Origin: an uncultured Dehalococcoidia bacterium
GTDB lineage: Bacteria; Chloroflexota; Dehalococcoidia; Lucifugimonadales; UBA1127
Assembly (NCBI GenBank): GCA_951812285.1
Contig: OX638292.1
Span: 2,791,856-2,855,855, forward strand
DNA: 64,000 bases
Direction of reading: 5' to 3'
The stretch's first letter is position 1, and every line of letters begins with the position of its first letter. This document shows, in pieces, positions 52,553 to 61,215 of this stretch. Position numbers and translations under genes: made by a program. The notes beneath the pieces are model-generated. The model had not been told where the DNA came from. It saw only the letters and a list, made by a program, of their open reading frames with translations, and ran no database searches.

Positions 52553-54660
52553 GTCGACTGCGGTTTTTCTGGACTTTCGTCGGGTTCGTCCTGCGCGTCC
52601 TCGGCTGGCGATTCCGGTTCCGCAGTGGGTTCGTCGGCTGCCTCGCCGTCGGCTGAAGACTCGGCCGCTTCCCCGGCTTCGGTAGCCTCTGTCTCGCTTG
52701 GCGCGTCGCTCTCTGCGGGCGCTTCTTCTGACGCGGTGGCCACGTCACCCTCCGGCGGCGATTCCTCCGGCGCGGCAAGCTCGCCCTCGTCCGGCGGCGT
52801 CTCCCCCTGCGGATCGGGATCCGTTGGCGGCTCCTGCCGGGCGCCCGGCCGCGCATAACCCCGCCGCCCGCGCCGCGCCAGCGCGATGCCACCCGCGACT
52901 CCCGCGATGCCCAGCGCCAGCAGCAGGACTGCCCGCAGCCGAATGCCGCCCATGATGTCGTCGGATGCCTCTACTGCCGTGTCCAGCAGCTTTTCGAGCA
53001 AGATGCGCTCCGTGTCTCCGTCGGCATCCTGTATCTCGGCCCGCACGTCCTCCAGCGGCCCGTCGGCGACGGCGGAGTAGATTGGCCCCGCTATGATGGC
53101 CGTGATCAGCGCCGCGAACGCCAGCGCGCCGCCCGCCCAGCCCAGCCGCCCACCCAGCGAGCGCCCGCCCAGGAAGCCCGCTCCCGTCACCATGCCGACA
53201 GCCAGCAGCGAAATGAGCGCGGCCACGATGCGGAAGGCGCCAACCGAGCCGCGTGCCTGGTCCAGCGCCTCCGGGTCATCGACCAGCTCGCGCAGGTCTT
53301 CCTCCGTCCAGGTCCAGCCCTCCCGGAAGCCCTCGCGAAGCGTGTCCAGCACGTCGGGGAGGGCTTCGTCCTGCTCAGCCAGCGCCTCGCGGATGTCCTC
53401 CTCGTCAATGGTAAGGCCGTCGCGCATCGTCTCCCGCAGGTCCAGGATCATTTCGCCGGCCTCCGTGCCGAGGGTCTCGGCCAGCAGGTCGGCCTCCGTG
53501 AAGGTGACCGCGTCCGGCGCCATCTCGTGTACGGGCCCGGCCAGCGACCGCTCGACGTCGATGCCCACCGCCCCTAGGAAGTCCTGAGTCGTGAACCCCT
53601 GCGGCCGGCACAATGCCACGGCTTGGCCCTGGTCCAGCTCTCGAAGCTGCGCTGACGTGCAAACGGGCAGGGTGGCTATCAACCGGCCGTAATTGTCCTC
53701 CACGGTGATGGTCAGCGCATCGATGGCGACGTCGGTGCGCTCCACCAGCGGGACGGTCAGGTTGAACCCGTCCTGCCGGGCCGAGAGGTATGGGACTATT
53801 CCGTCCACCAGCCGCAGCGCCTCCGACCGCAGCCACGCCGACGTGGCCGCCTCCTCGATCGCCGCCCGGATCTCCTGCCGGGTGACGACGACGCCAAGCG
53901 GCAACGCCACGTCCGCCGTCACGTTCGCGTCCAATTCGGGCTCCAGCACCTCGCGGCGCAAGTAGCCCTCCAGGTCGGCGTCGTCGAAGACCTCCCGCAG
54001 CTCCCGCTCCACCGCGGACGTCCGCTCCACAAAGCTGAAGTTGAAATCGAAGGTGTCCTCACGCCCGACGAGGAAGGCGGCAAGGGCCTCCGTCGCGACG
54101 CCCTGCTGCGAGCGCACGTGCTCAGGCGTGACCACGCGCTCCACGGCGGCGACGGCCTCGTCCTGCGTGAGGTGGATGCCGAGCGGCAGCTCGCCGTCGC
54201 CCAGCCGCCGCTCGACCACCGCGGGAACCTCTTCCTCGAACAACGCCTCGTGCAGGTCGACGTCGTCCAGCAGGCTGCTCGCCGCCGTCTCTGCCACGTC
54301 GGATCGTTCATCGAGAGGGATCGTCACGGCAAACGTGTCGGAGTCCCCCAGCAGGTACGGCCCGACGCCGTCGATGGCCGCCTCCGCCTGCTCCTGCAGC
54401 CAGTCCGGCGGCAGCGCGTCCCGGACCTGCGAAACGACCTCGTCCGTCTCTAGGTCGACGCCCGCCGGCAGGTCATCGCCCGTCTCCAGCGCGTCCGAGA
54501 CCGCCGAGGTTAAGAGGTCGTCGTAGATGAAGTCGTAAATCTCCGCATTCCGCAGCTGCTCCTTGTAGAAGTCGGGGGAGAGCAGCGTGCCGCAGGCCTG
54601 CGAGGTCAGCAGCGACAGCAGGAGCACTGGAATGAGCAGCAGCGCCACTACGGTCGCCAA
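52549..54660 (-). CDS. Membrane protein with repeated extracytoplasmic domains, unknown
   Basis: 703 residues as annotated from TTG 54660. N-terminal hydrophobic helix, then about 350 residues holding three to four related copies (around IDGVGPYLLGDSDTFAVTIP, LAAFLVGREDTFDFNFSF and VDGIVPYLSARQDGFNLTVP), then three C-terminal helices and a Pro/Glu/Ala-rich tail. The start is uncertain: the TTG lacks a ribosome site, while AGGTGA stands 5 bases before an in-frame ATC at 54678. I recognise no family. Faces mutS2 divergently. Confidence 0.7.
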   Translation of the reverse strand: MATVVALLLIPVLLLSLLTSQACGTLLSPDFYKEQLRNAEIYDFIYDDLLTSAVSDALETGDDLPAGVDLETDEVVSQVRDALPPDWLQEQAEAAIDGVGPYLLGDSDTFAVTIPLDERSDVAETAASSLLDDVDLHEALFEEEVPAVVERRLGDGELPLGIHLTQDEAVAAVERVVTPEHVRSQQGVATEALAAFLVGREDTFDFNFSFVERTSAVERELREVFDDADLEGYLRREVLEPELDANVTADVALPLGVVVTRQEIRAAIEEAATSAWLRSEALRLVDGIVPYLSARQDGFNLTVPLVERTDVAIDALTITVEDNYGRLIATLPVCTSAQLRELDQGQAVALCRPQGFTTQDFLGAVGIDVERSLAGPVHEMAPDAVTFTEADLLAETLGTEAGEMILDLRETMRDGLTIDEEDIREALAEQDEALPDVLDTLREGFREGWTWTEEDLRELVDDPEALDQARGSVGAFRIVAALISLLAVGMVTGAGFLGGRSLGGRLGWAGGALAFAALITAIIAGPIYSAVADGPLEDVRAEIQDADGDTERILLEKLLDTAVEASDDIMGGIRLRAVLLLALGIAGVAGGIALARRGRRGYARPGARQEPPTDPDPQGETPPDEGELAAPEESPPEGDVATASEEAPAESDAPSETEATEAGEAAESSADGEAADEPTAEPESPAEDAQDEPDESPEKPQST

Positions 54661-54802
54661 TGTCCATCTGGTAGCGATGTGTCACCTCACTGACGCAAAG
54701 AGCGTAGTCCACGGAACGATAGTGCCAAGTGGTAAACGCATTCGCTGGATTAGTCAAGCTGCCGCGCACGGCGGACGTGTAGAATGGTGGGCGGGAGGAA
54801 CG

Positions 54803-57313
54803 GTGGACACCGCAGATGTGCATCAGATAGAAGACACACTCGCACCACGTGAGCCGGCCGATGCCCTGCGAGTCCGCTCGCTGGAGCTGCTGGAGTTTCC
54901 CGCCGTCTTGGAGCAGCTGGCGTCGAACGCCGGATTCGTGCTCGGCCGCCGCGAGGCCCTCGCGCTGACGCCCTCCGCGGACCCCAACACCGTCGCCGAG
55001 CGGCAGCGCGAGACGGCGGAGGCCCGCCTCTTCCTCGAGGTTGGCGGCAGCATGGAGTTCGGCGAGGCCGGCGACGTCTCCGCCGAGGCGCAGCGGGCCG
55101 CCAAGGGTGGCGTTCTCACCGGACTGGAGCTGCGCGCCGTCGCTGAGACGCTGCGCGCAGGCCGCTTGGCGCGCAACGCCTTCCTCCGTCACGACCGGGA
55201 CTGCCCCGCCCTCGCCTCGCTGGCCCGCAACATCCCCGACATGGACGCCCGGGAGTCCGCCATCTTCCGCGCCATCGGCGTCGATGGGCAGGTCGAGGAC
55301 GCGGCGTCGCCTGCGCTGCGGGAGATCCGCTCGCAGGCGCGCATCGCCTATGGTCGACTCGAGGACACGCTTCAGCGCCTGGTTCGCTCCGACCGCACCA
55401 GGCAGGTGCTGCAGGAGCAGCTGGTCACCGAGCGCAACGGCCGCCTCGTCGTGCCCGTGCGGGTCGAGATGCGCAGCCGCATGCCCGGCCTCGTCCACGA
55501 CGTCTCCGGCAGCGGCGAGACCATCTTCGTCGAGCCCCTCGCCGCCGTGTCCCTCGGCAACCAGTGGCGCGAGCTGAAGCTGGCCGAGACCCGCGAGGAG
55601 GAGCGCGTCCTCCGCGAACTCTCCCTGTCCATTGGCGACTTCGCCGACGAGGTCGAGTTGACCCAGTCGTTGCTGGCCCGCCTCGACGCCACTCTCGCCC
55701 GTGGGCGCTACGCCCTCGCGCTGCGAGCCACTCCGGCCGCCACGGCGGACGACGGGCTGCAGGACGTGCGCCTCGTCGGCGCGCGGCACCCGCTGCTCAA
55801 GGGCAACGTCGTGCCCTTGTCACTCGAGCTTGGCCACGTCGCCCCCGAGCACGGCGAGGACGCACCCCGGCGCATCGTGCTCATCACCGGGCCAAACGGC
55901 GGCGGCAAGACCGTCGCGCTCAAGACCCTCGGCCTCATGGCGCTCATGCACCAGGCAGGGCTGCAGACGCCCGCCGAGGTCGGCACCGTGCTCCCCATCT
56001 TCGACGGCGTCTACGCGGACATCGGCGACCAGCAGAGTATCGCGCAGTCGCTCTCCACCTTCACTTCGCACATGACCAGCGTGCGGGGCATCCTATCGCA
56101 GGCCACGTCGCGCTCGCTGGCCCTCATGGACGAGCTCGGTTCCAGCACCGACCCCGAGGAGGGCGCCGCCCTCGCCGAGGCCGTCCTGCAGAGCCTCCTG
56201 GAGATAGGCGTCACGACCATCGCCACCACCCACCTCCGCCGCGTCGCCGCCTTCGTGCAGGAAACCCCGGGCATGGTGAACGCCAGCGTCGAGCTCGACC
56301 CGGAGACCTTCGCGCCGACCTACGGCCTGACCGTCGGCCTGCCGGGCCGCAGCTACGCGCTCACCATCGCCGAGCGTGTCGGCCTTCCCCACGGCGTCGT
56401 CGAGCGCGCCGAGGGAATGCTCTCGCCCGAGCACCGCCGCGTCGAGGAGCTGCTGGCCGAGGTCGTCGAGGAGCGGCAGGCCGCCGCCGACGTGCGCGCC
56501 GAGGGCGAGGCCGCCCTCGCCGAGGCGCAGGAGCTCCGGCGGCAGGCGGAGGCCGAGCTTGAGCGGCTGCGGGAGCTGCGCGTCGAGCAGATGGAGACCG
56601 CCCGCCACGACCTGCAGGCGCAGGCGGACGACCTCATGGGGAGGCTGAAGGCGGCGGAGCAGGCGCTCCTGAACACGCCCGCCGCGCCGCAGCAGGAGGC
56701 CATTGTCGAGGTGCAGCAGGCCGTTGCGTCCGTGCAGAGCGTGCGTCGAGGGCTCCGCGCCCCGCGATGGCGGCCCAAGCGCGAGGACCGCGCCGAGTGG
56801 CTCCACAGCCTCGGCCCCGGCGACACCGTCCGCGTCCGCGGCTTTCCCGGCCCGGCGCAGGTCATGGCCGCCCCCGACGACCGCGGCATGCTGGAGGTGG
56901 CCGTCGGCGTCCTGCGCGCGCAGGTGCCCCTCGACCACGTCCTCCACCGCGACCCGGCCGCCGCGCAAGCCGCCGCTGCCTCGACGCGCAAGCGGTACAC
57001 CCGAAAGTCCCCGCCCATGCCGTCGATGGATCCGAACGGTGAGTCGCCCGCCGCCAGCGCCCTGCAGCAACTCCCGGCGGCGCAGCTCGACCTCCGCGGC
57101 ATGCGCGTCGACGAGGCCCTCGATCGCCTCCCGCCCTTCCTCGACCGTGCGCTGCAGGACGGCCACGCCCGCGTCCGCATCGTGCACGGCATGGGCACTG
57201 GCGCCCTCCGCGCCGCTGTCCGTGAGTGGCTCCAGTCCTCGAGCATGGTAAGCCGCTGGTCCCCCACCGAAGGCCGCACCGCAGACGGCGCCACAGACGT
57301 GGACTTGGCGTAA
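54803..57313 (+). CDS. mutS2: Endonuclease MutS2
   Basis: 836 residues, GTG start at 54803 with GGAGGAAC upstream; the longer frame upstream is unlikely. ATPase core: ITGPNGGGKTVALKTLG (Walker A), STFTSHMTSVRGIL, LMDELGSSTDPEEGAALAEA (Walker B), TTIATTHLRRVA. Long coiled coil (about 530-640), and C-terminal Smr nuclease domain LDLRGMRVDEALDRL ... VRIVHGMGTGALR. MutS2 acts in suppression of homologous recombination and ribosome rescue; not the mismatch MutS. Confidence 0.95.
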   Translation: MDTADVHQIEDTLAPREPADALRVRSLELLEFPAVLEQLASNAGFVLGRREALALTPSADPNTVAERQRETAEARLFLEVGGSMEFGEAGDVSAEAQRAAKGGVLTGLELRAVAETLRAGRLARNAFLRHDRDCPALASLARNIPDMDARESAIFRAIGVDGQVEDAASPALREIRSQARIAYGRLEDTLQRLVRSDRTRQVLQEQLVTERNGRLVVPVRVEMRSRMPGLVHDVSGSGETIFVEPLAAVSLGNQWRELKLAETREEERVLRELSLSIGDFADEVELTQSLLARLDATLARGRYALALRATPAATADDGLQDVRLVGARHPLLKGNVVPLSLELGHVAPEHGEDAPRRIVLITGPNGGGKTVALKTLGLMALMHQAGLQTPAEVGTVLPIFDGVYADIGDQQSIAQSLSTFTSHMTSVRGILSQATSRSLALMDELGSSTDPEEGAALAEAVLQSLLEIGVTTIATTHLRRVAAFVQETPGMVNASVELDPETFAPTYGLTVGLPGRSYALTIAERVGLPHGVVERAEGMLSPEHRRVEELLAEVVEERQAAADVRAEGEAALAEAQELRRQAEAELERLRELRVEQMETARHDLQAQADDLMGRLKAAEQALLNTPAAPQQEAIVEVQQAVASVQSVRRGLRAPRWRPKREDRAEWLHSLGPGDTVRVRGFPGPAQVMAAPDDRGMLEVAVGVLRAQVPLDHVLHRDPAAAQAAAASTRKRYTRKSPPMPSMDPNGESPAASALQQLPAAQLDLRGMRVDEALDRLPPFLDRALQDGHARVRIVHGMGTGALRAAVREWLQSSSMVSRWSPTEGRTADGATDVDLA

Positions 57314-57323
57314 GGAGACACCC

Positions 57324-58472
57324 ATGCCGGAGCGTATCTACAATGTCAACAACGACGGTGAGCTGGAACCAATGGTAGAGCAGCCGTTTGCCCTTGAGGA
57401 TGACCTTCAGGAACTGCTGGCGAAGCACCCAGAGCTGCTGGACGGGGAGCAGGTACGCCCCGACAATCCTCGACGGTGGATCCTCATCTCCCGCGAAATG
57501 GGCATTTCTGAACGGTCAGAGGAGAGTCCTCGCTGGTCGCTTGACCACCTCATCGTCGACCAGGACGCCGTACCCACGCTTGTTGAAGTCAAGCGCGGCT
57601 CAAATACTGAGATTCGCCGAACTATTGTCGGCCAATTGCTGGAGTACGCTGCTCACGCGTCGGAGACCTGGACCGCTGACAAGATGCGTGAACGGTTTGA
57701 GGCGTCTTGCGAAGAACTAGGCAACAACCCCACCGAGCACTTATCAATGCTCTTGCAGACCGAAGATGAAGACGTAGAAGCGTTTTTCGAAGAGGTCGCC
57801 ACCAACCTCGCCGCTCGCCGCATGCGGCTGCTGTTTGTTGCCGACGAGATACCGGACCCGCTCCTGCGTATCGTTGAGTTCCTTAATCAGCAGATGCCCA
57901 CAATCGAAGTGCTGGCCGTCGAGATCAAGCAGTACGCCGGGACGGCACGCCGCACCCTGGTTCCGCGGGTCTTGGGCAGAATTGCGGGTACCACTGTGAG
58001 AAACCACGTGGGATCCAGAGCACCACGCCTATCCCGAGAATCGTTCTATAGCATCTTTCCTGACGCTGCCCAAGGCGAAGTTGCGGCTCGCCTGCTACAG
58101 GTGGCGGAGGATGCAGGAGCCTCTCTGACTTGGGGATCAACGAGCGTCAGCATCCGTGTGCGCTGTCCACTGTGGGAAAACAAACCAGTCACGGTCGGCT
58201 GGTTGACACTTCCCGGAATCACAGGTTGGATGGGCCTGCGGGCCATCACCCTGGGTGAGGCTATAACTGGATATGAAGGTCCTATTGACCCGAATCTCCA
58301 TAGCTTGCTTGACGGTTGGGCGGAACGGCTATCCCAAACGAGCTATCTGACCGAAATCCCAACCAGAGGCATGCGAATATGGACTGTTGAATACGCAGAG
58401 GCAGACCAGCACTTCACTGAGATTTCCGAAATGCTGGCAACGGTGATTCGGGAGTTGCGTGCGCTGGAGTAG
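57324..58472 (+). CDS. PD-(D/E)XK nuclease-like protein, unknown function
   Basis: 382 residues starting 10 bases after mutS2. N-terminal half resembles PD-(D/E)XK domains: WSLDHLIVDQD supplies the Asp and TLVEVKRGSNTEIRRTIVGQ the ExK pair followed by a Gln. Similar to NucS/DUF91-type proteins of unknown role. C-terminal half is unassigned. Base composition is clearly less GC-rich than the flanking genes and codon use differs, suggesting acquisition. Ends shortly before the inverted repeat at 58502. Confidence 0.68.
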   Translation: MPERIYNVNNDGELEPMVEQPFALEDDLQELLAKHPELLDGEQVRPDNPRRWILISREMGISERSEESPRWSLDHLIVDQDAVPTLVEVKRGSNTEIRRTIVGQLLEYAAHASETWTADKMRERFEASCEELGNNPTEHLSMLLQTEDEDVEAFFEEVATNLAARRMRLLFVADEIPDPLLRIVEFLNQQMPTIEVLAVEIKQYAGTARRTLVPRVLGRIAGTTVRNHVGSRAPRLSRESFYSIFPDAAQGEVAARLLQVAEDAGASLTWGSTSVSIRVRCPLWENKPVTVGWLTLPGITGWMGLRAITLGEAITGYEGPIDPNLHSLLDGWAERLSQTSYLTEIPTRGMRIWTVEYAEADQHFTEISEMLATVIRELRALE

Positions 58473-58501
58473 GCGCCTTTCATTCGCGATGCACTGCAAA
58501 A

Positions 58502-58579
58502 CGCTTCCATACGCAACGCAGCGTTTAATATAGACCCCGCACCCGCTCCATATTAAACGCTGCGTTGCGTATGGAAGCG
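58502..58579. repeat. Perfect 30-bp inverted repeat (18-base loop)
   Basis: Left arm 58502-58531 and right arm 58550-58579 are exact complements; the arm begins CGCTTCCATACGCAACGCAG. Each arm contains the palindrome AACGCAGCGTT, and a third partial copy (CCATACGCAACGCTGCGTTA) follows at 58588. It lies between convergent genes and may end transcription from both sides or be a mobile hairpin. Confidence 0.93.
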
Positions 58580-58625
58580 CACCCTGCCCATACGCAACGC
58601 TGCGTTACATAAGCCGCAACCGCTC

Positions 58626-58646
58626 GCCCTGAGCCTGTCGAAGGGC
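58626..58646. repeat. Dispersed palindrome (CTGAGCCTGTCGAAGG type)
   Basis: GCCCT ... AGGGC hairpin around GAGCCTGTCGA, a short element seen between genes in many unrelated bacterial genomes (from memory). Adjacent to the larger inverted repeat. Confidence 0.7.
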
Positions 58647-58665
58647 GGCCCGAACACGTAGCCCC

Positions 58666-59049
58666 CTACCCCACGTACGCGATCGCCTCTATCTCGATCA
58701 AAAACTCCGGCCGCGCCAGCCGCGAGATCACCAGCAGCGTCGACGCCGGCGGCTCCGTCTCGAAGTAGCGCAGCCGCGCCGCCCGCGTCGACGCGATGCA
58801 GTCCTCGTTCACCACGTACGTCGTCGTCTTCACGACGTCCCTGAACGTCGCGCCGGCGTGGGCGAGCGCCGTCTGCATGTTCTGGTACACCTGCTCCGCC
58901 TGCGCCTCCGCGTCGCCCTCGCCGACAACCGAGCCGTCGGGCGCGACTGAGACCTGCCCCGCGATGTAGACGGTGTCCCCGGCCTTCACCACGTGCGAGT
59001 AGCCGGTGGGCGTGTGCATGCCTTCCGGGTTGGCGTGTGTCTTGGGCAT
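58666..59049 (-). CDS. ridA: RidA family enamine/imine deaminase
   Basis: 127 residues from ATG 59049, GGAGGAA 4 bases upstream. YjgF/RidA marks: GDTVYIAGQVSVAPDG, QAEQVYQNMQTALAHAGATF, and FLIEIEAIAYV at the end. Clears reactive enamines from PLP enzymes. Divergent from the HypE-like gene; TATAAT on the minus strand (59091-59086) is a possible -10. Confidence 0.88.
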   Translation of the reverse strand: MPKTHANPEGMHTPTGYSHVVKAGDTVYIAGQVSVAPDGSVVGEGDAEAQAEQVYQNMQTALAHAGATFRDVVKTTTYVVNEDCIASTRAARLRYFETEPPASTLLVISRLARPEFLIEIEAIAYVG

Positions 59050-59125
59050 AGCGTTCCTCCAATATGCGATGTGCTTGACGCTGGTATTATAGCCGCAGGC
59101 GACTCGGCACACTCTCGGAGGCAAT

Positions 59126-60133
59126 GTGGACGTAGGCAAGCTCCCGGTGGAAGTCCTGGCGAAGCTGCTGTCCGGCACGGCGCAGCCCGACCCGCGCGTT
59201 CTGCAGGGCCCCGGCGTGGGCGCCGACGCTGCCGTCATCGAGCTCGGCGATCGCCTCCTCATCGCCAAGGCCGACCCCGTCACCTTCGCCACCGACCGCA
59301 TCGGCTGGTACGCCGTGCAGGTGAACGCCAACGACGTCGCCTGCATGGGCGGCACGCCGCGCTGGTTCCTCGCGACCGTCTTGCTCCCCGAGGGCGCACC
59401 CGAGTCGCTTGCCGTCGCCATCCACGAGCAGATCACGGCGGCCTGCGACGCCCTCGGCGTGACGCTGGTGGGCGGGCACACGGAGATCACCTACGGCCTG
59501 ACGCGCCCCATCGTCTCCGGGCAGATGCTGGGCGAGGCCACCCGCGACACCGTCGTCTGGCCCGGCGGCGCGCGCCCCGGCGACGCCCTCATCCTCACGC
59601 AGGGCATCGCCATCGAGGGCACCTCCGTCCTCGCGCACGAGGCCGCTGACGCCCTCCTCGCCGCCGGCCTCTCGCACGCCGAGGTCTCGGCCGCCGCCGC
59701 CCTCCTCGACGCGCCCGGCATCAGCGTCGTCCGCGCCGCGCAGGCCGCAGCCAAGGCCGGCGTCACCGCAATGCACGACCCGACGGAGGGCGGCCTCGTG
59801 ACGGGCCTCGCGGAGCTCGCGACCGCCGCCAAGGTGGGCTTGGAGGTCGAGGAGACCGCAATACGCGTCTTGCCGGAGACGAGCGCCGTGTGCCGCGTCC
59901 TCGGCCTCGACCCGCTGGGGCTGCTCGCGTCCGGCTCGCTGCTCGCCGCCGCCGCGCCGGACCGCACGGACGCCGTCCTCGCCGCCCTTGCGGCCGAGGG
60001 CATCCCCGCGGCGGTCATCGGCCGCGTGACCGAGGCGTCGGCCGGACTGCGGCTGCGTTCGGCGGACGGCGTGGTCGACCTGCCATCCTTCCCCCGCGAC
60101 GAGCTTGCGCGCTACATGGACCAGGCCTCCTGA
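59126..60133 (+). CDS. AIR synthase/HypE-like ATP-binding protein
   Basis: 335 residues, GTG start at 59126 after GGAGG. PurM/HypE fold signs: GPGVGADAAVIELGDRLLIA, VNANDVACMGGTPRWFLATV, LVGGHTEITYGLTRPIVSG and MHDPTEGGLVTGLAELA. HypE needs a C-terminal PRIC cysteine; this protein ends DELARYMDQAS, so the HypE thiocarboxamide chemistry is not expected. No hyp genes nearby. It also lacks the SelD N-terminal Cys/Sec-Lys motif. Coupled to the EamA gene by TGATG. Confidence 0.78.
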   Translation: MDVGKLPVEVLAKLLSGTAQPDPRVLQGPGVGADAAVIELGDRLLIAKADPVTFATDRIGWYAVQVNANDVACMGGTPRWFLATVLLPEGAPESLAVAIHEQITAACDALGVTLVGGHTEITYGLTRPIVSGQMLGEATRDTVVWPGGARPGDALILTQGIAIEGTSVLAHEAADALLAAGLSHAEVSAAAALLDAPGISVVRAAQAAAKAGVTAMHDPTEGGLVTGLAELATAAKVGLEVEETAIRVLPETSAVCRVLGLDPLGLLASGSLLAAAAPDRTDAVLAALAAEGIPAAVIGRVTEASAGLRLRSADGVVDLPSFPRDELARYMDQAS

Positions 60134-61044
60134 TGCGCCGAATCCGGATCGGGGGTCAACCGCCGCCGTTTGTGGTCTACGGCGGCCTGGCGCTGGGCGT
60201 ATCCGCCGTCTCCTCCGCGGCCGTCATCATTCGCCTCGCCGACGCGCCGTCGCTGACGATCGCCGCGTACCGGCTCTCGCTGGCGGCGCTCGTCGTAGTC
60301 CCCCTCGGCCTCGCGTTCGAGTGGGGCGCGCTGTGGTCGCTGACGCGGCGGCAGTGGGGCCTCGTCCTCGCGGCGGCGGTCTGCCTCGCCGCCCACTTCG
60401 CCTTCTGGATCGCCTCGCTGGAGCACACCTCCGTCGCGAGCTCCGTCGTCATCGTCACGTCGAACCCCGTCATGGTAGCCATTGGCGCCCCCTTCTTCCT
60501 CCGAGAGCGGAGCTCGCCGCGCGTGCTCGCGGGCATCGCCGTCGCGGTTGCGGGCGGCGTCGTCATCGCGGTGGGCGACTGGGATCTCGGCGACCGGCGG
60601 CTCTTCGGCGACTTCCTCGCCTTCCTCGGCGCCGTCGCCGTTGCCGGCTACTACATCGCCGGCCGCAGCCTCCGCGAGCGGCTCAGCATCCTGGGCTACA
60701 TCGCGCCCGTCTACGGCGCGGCGGCCGTCATCCTCGTCGTGGCCGCCCTCGCGACGGGCGCGCAGCTCACAGGTTTCGGCGTCGAGGTCTACGGCTGGCT
60801 CGTGCTGCTCGCGCTGTTGCCGCAGCTCGTCGGCCACTCGTCGCTCAACTGGTCGCTCGGCTACCTCCCCGCGACCCTCGTCGCCACGGCCGTGATGGCC
60901 GAGCCCATCGGCGCGAGCCTGCTGGCGTGGGCCGTCCTCGACGAGGCCCCGCCCGTCGCGAGCGTGGCCGGCGGAGCGCTGGTGCTCGTGGGCGTCTTCA
61001 CCACGCTGACCGGAGGCCGCCCGCGGTTGAAGGCCGAACCGTAG
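60133..61044 (+). CDS. EamA/DMT family transporter
   Basis: 303 residues, ATG sharing bases with the preceding stop. Ten helices in two EamA halves, with LAAHFAFWIASLEHTSVASS (first half) and LSYLPATLV-type segment SLGYLPATLVATAVMAEPIG (second half). Typical exporters of amino acids or metabolites; substrate unknown. The tRNA-Asn promoter begins inside its last codons. Confidence 0.86.
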   Translation: MRRIRIGGQPPPFVVYGGLALGVSAVSSAAVIIRLADAPSLTIAAYRLSLAALVVVPLGLAFEWGALWSLTRRQWGLVLAAAVCLAAHFAFWIASLEHTSVASSVVIVTSNPVMVAIGAPFFLRERSSPRVLAGIAVAVAGGVVIAVGDWDLGDRRLFGDFLAFLGAVAVAGYYIAGRSLRERLSILGYIAPVYGAAAVILVVAALATGAQLTGFGVEVYGWLVLLALLPQLVGHSSLNWSLGYLPATLVATAVMAEPIGASLLAWAVLDEAPPVASVAGGALVLVGVFTTLTGGRPRLKAEP

Positions 61045-61056
61045 GGGTGCTAGAAT
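61027..61056 (+). promoter_or_regulatory. Promoter of tRNA-Asn
   Basis: TTGAAG (61027-61032), 18-base spacer, TAGAAT (61051-61056), 35 bases before the tRNA. Overlaps the 3' end of the EamA gene. Confidence 0.6.
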
Positions 61057-61090
61057 GACGGTTGGGCCGCTCCTCGCGGTCCGGCGCCAT

Positions 61091-61165
61091 TCCCCGGTAG
61101 CTCAGTGGTAGAGCGATCGGCTGTTAACCGATTGGTCGTAGGTTCGAGTCCTACCCGGGGAGCCA
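61091..61165 (+). tRNA. tRNA-Asn (anticodon GTT), CCA encoded
   Basis: 75 bases: acceptor TCCCCGG / CCGGGGA, D arm GCTCAGTGGTAGAGC, anticodon loop CTGTTAACC with GTT, T arm GGTTCGAGTCC, discriminator G and genomic CCA. Confidence 0.97.
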
Positions 61166-61215
61166 CACGCAAACTTGCCTTGCTCCGCCCTCAACCCTCG
61201 TGGCGCGCAGCGTGT

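Noticed and set aside
59126..60133. SelD (selenophosphate synthetase), which would support the UGA reading
   Set aside because: Lacks the N-terminal Cys/Sec-Lys motif and matches HypE-like features better.
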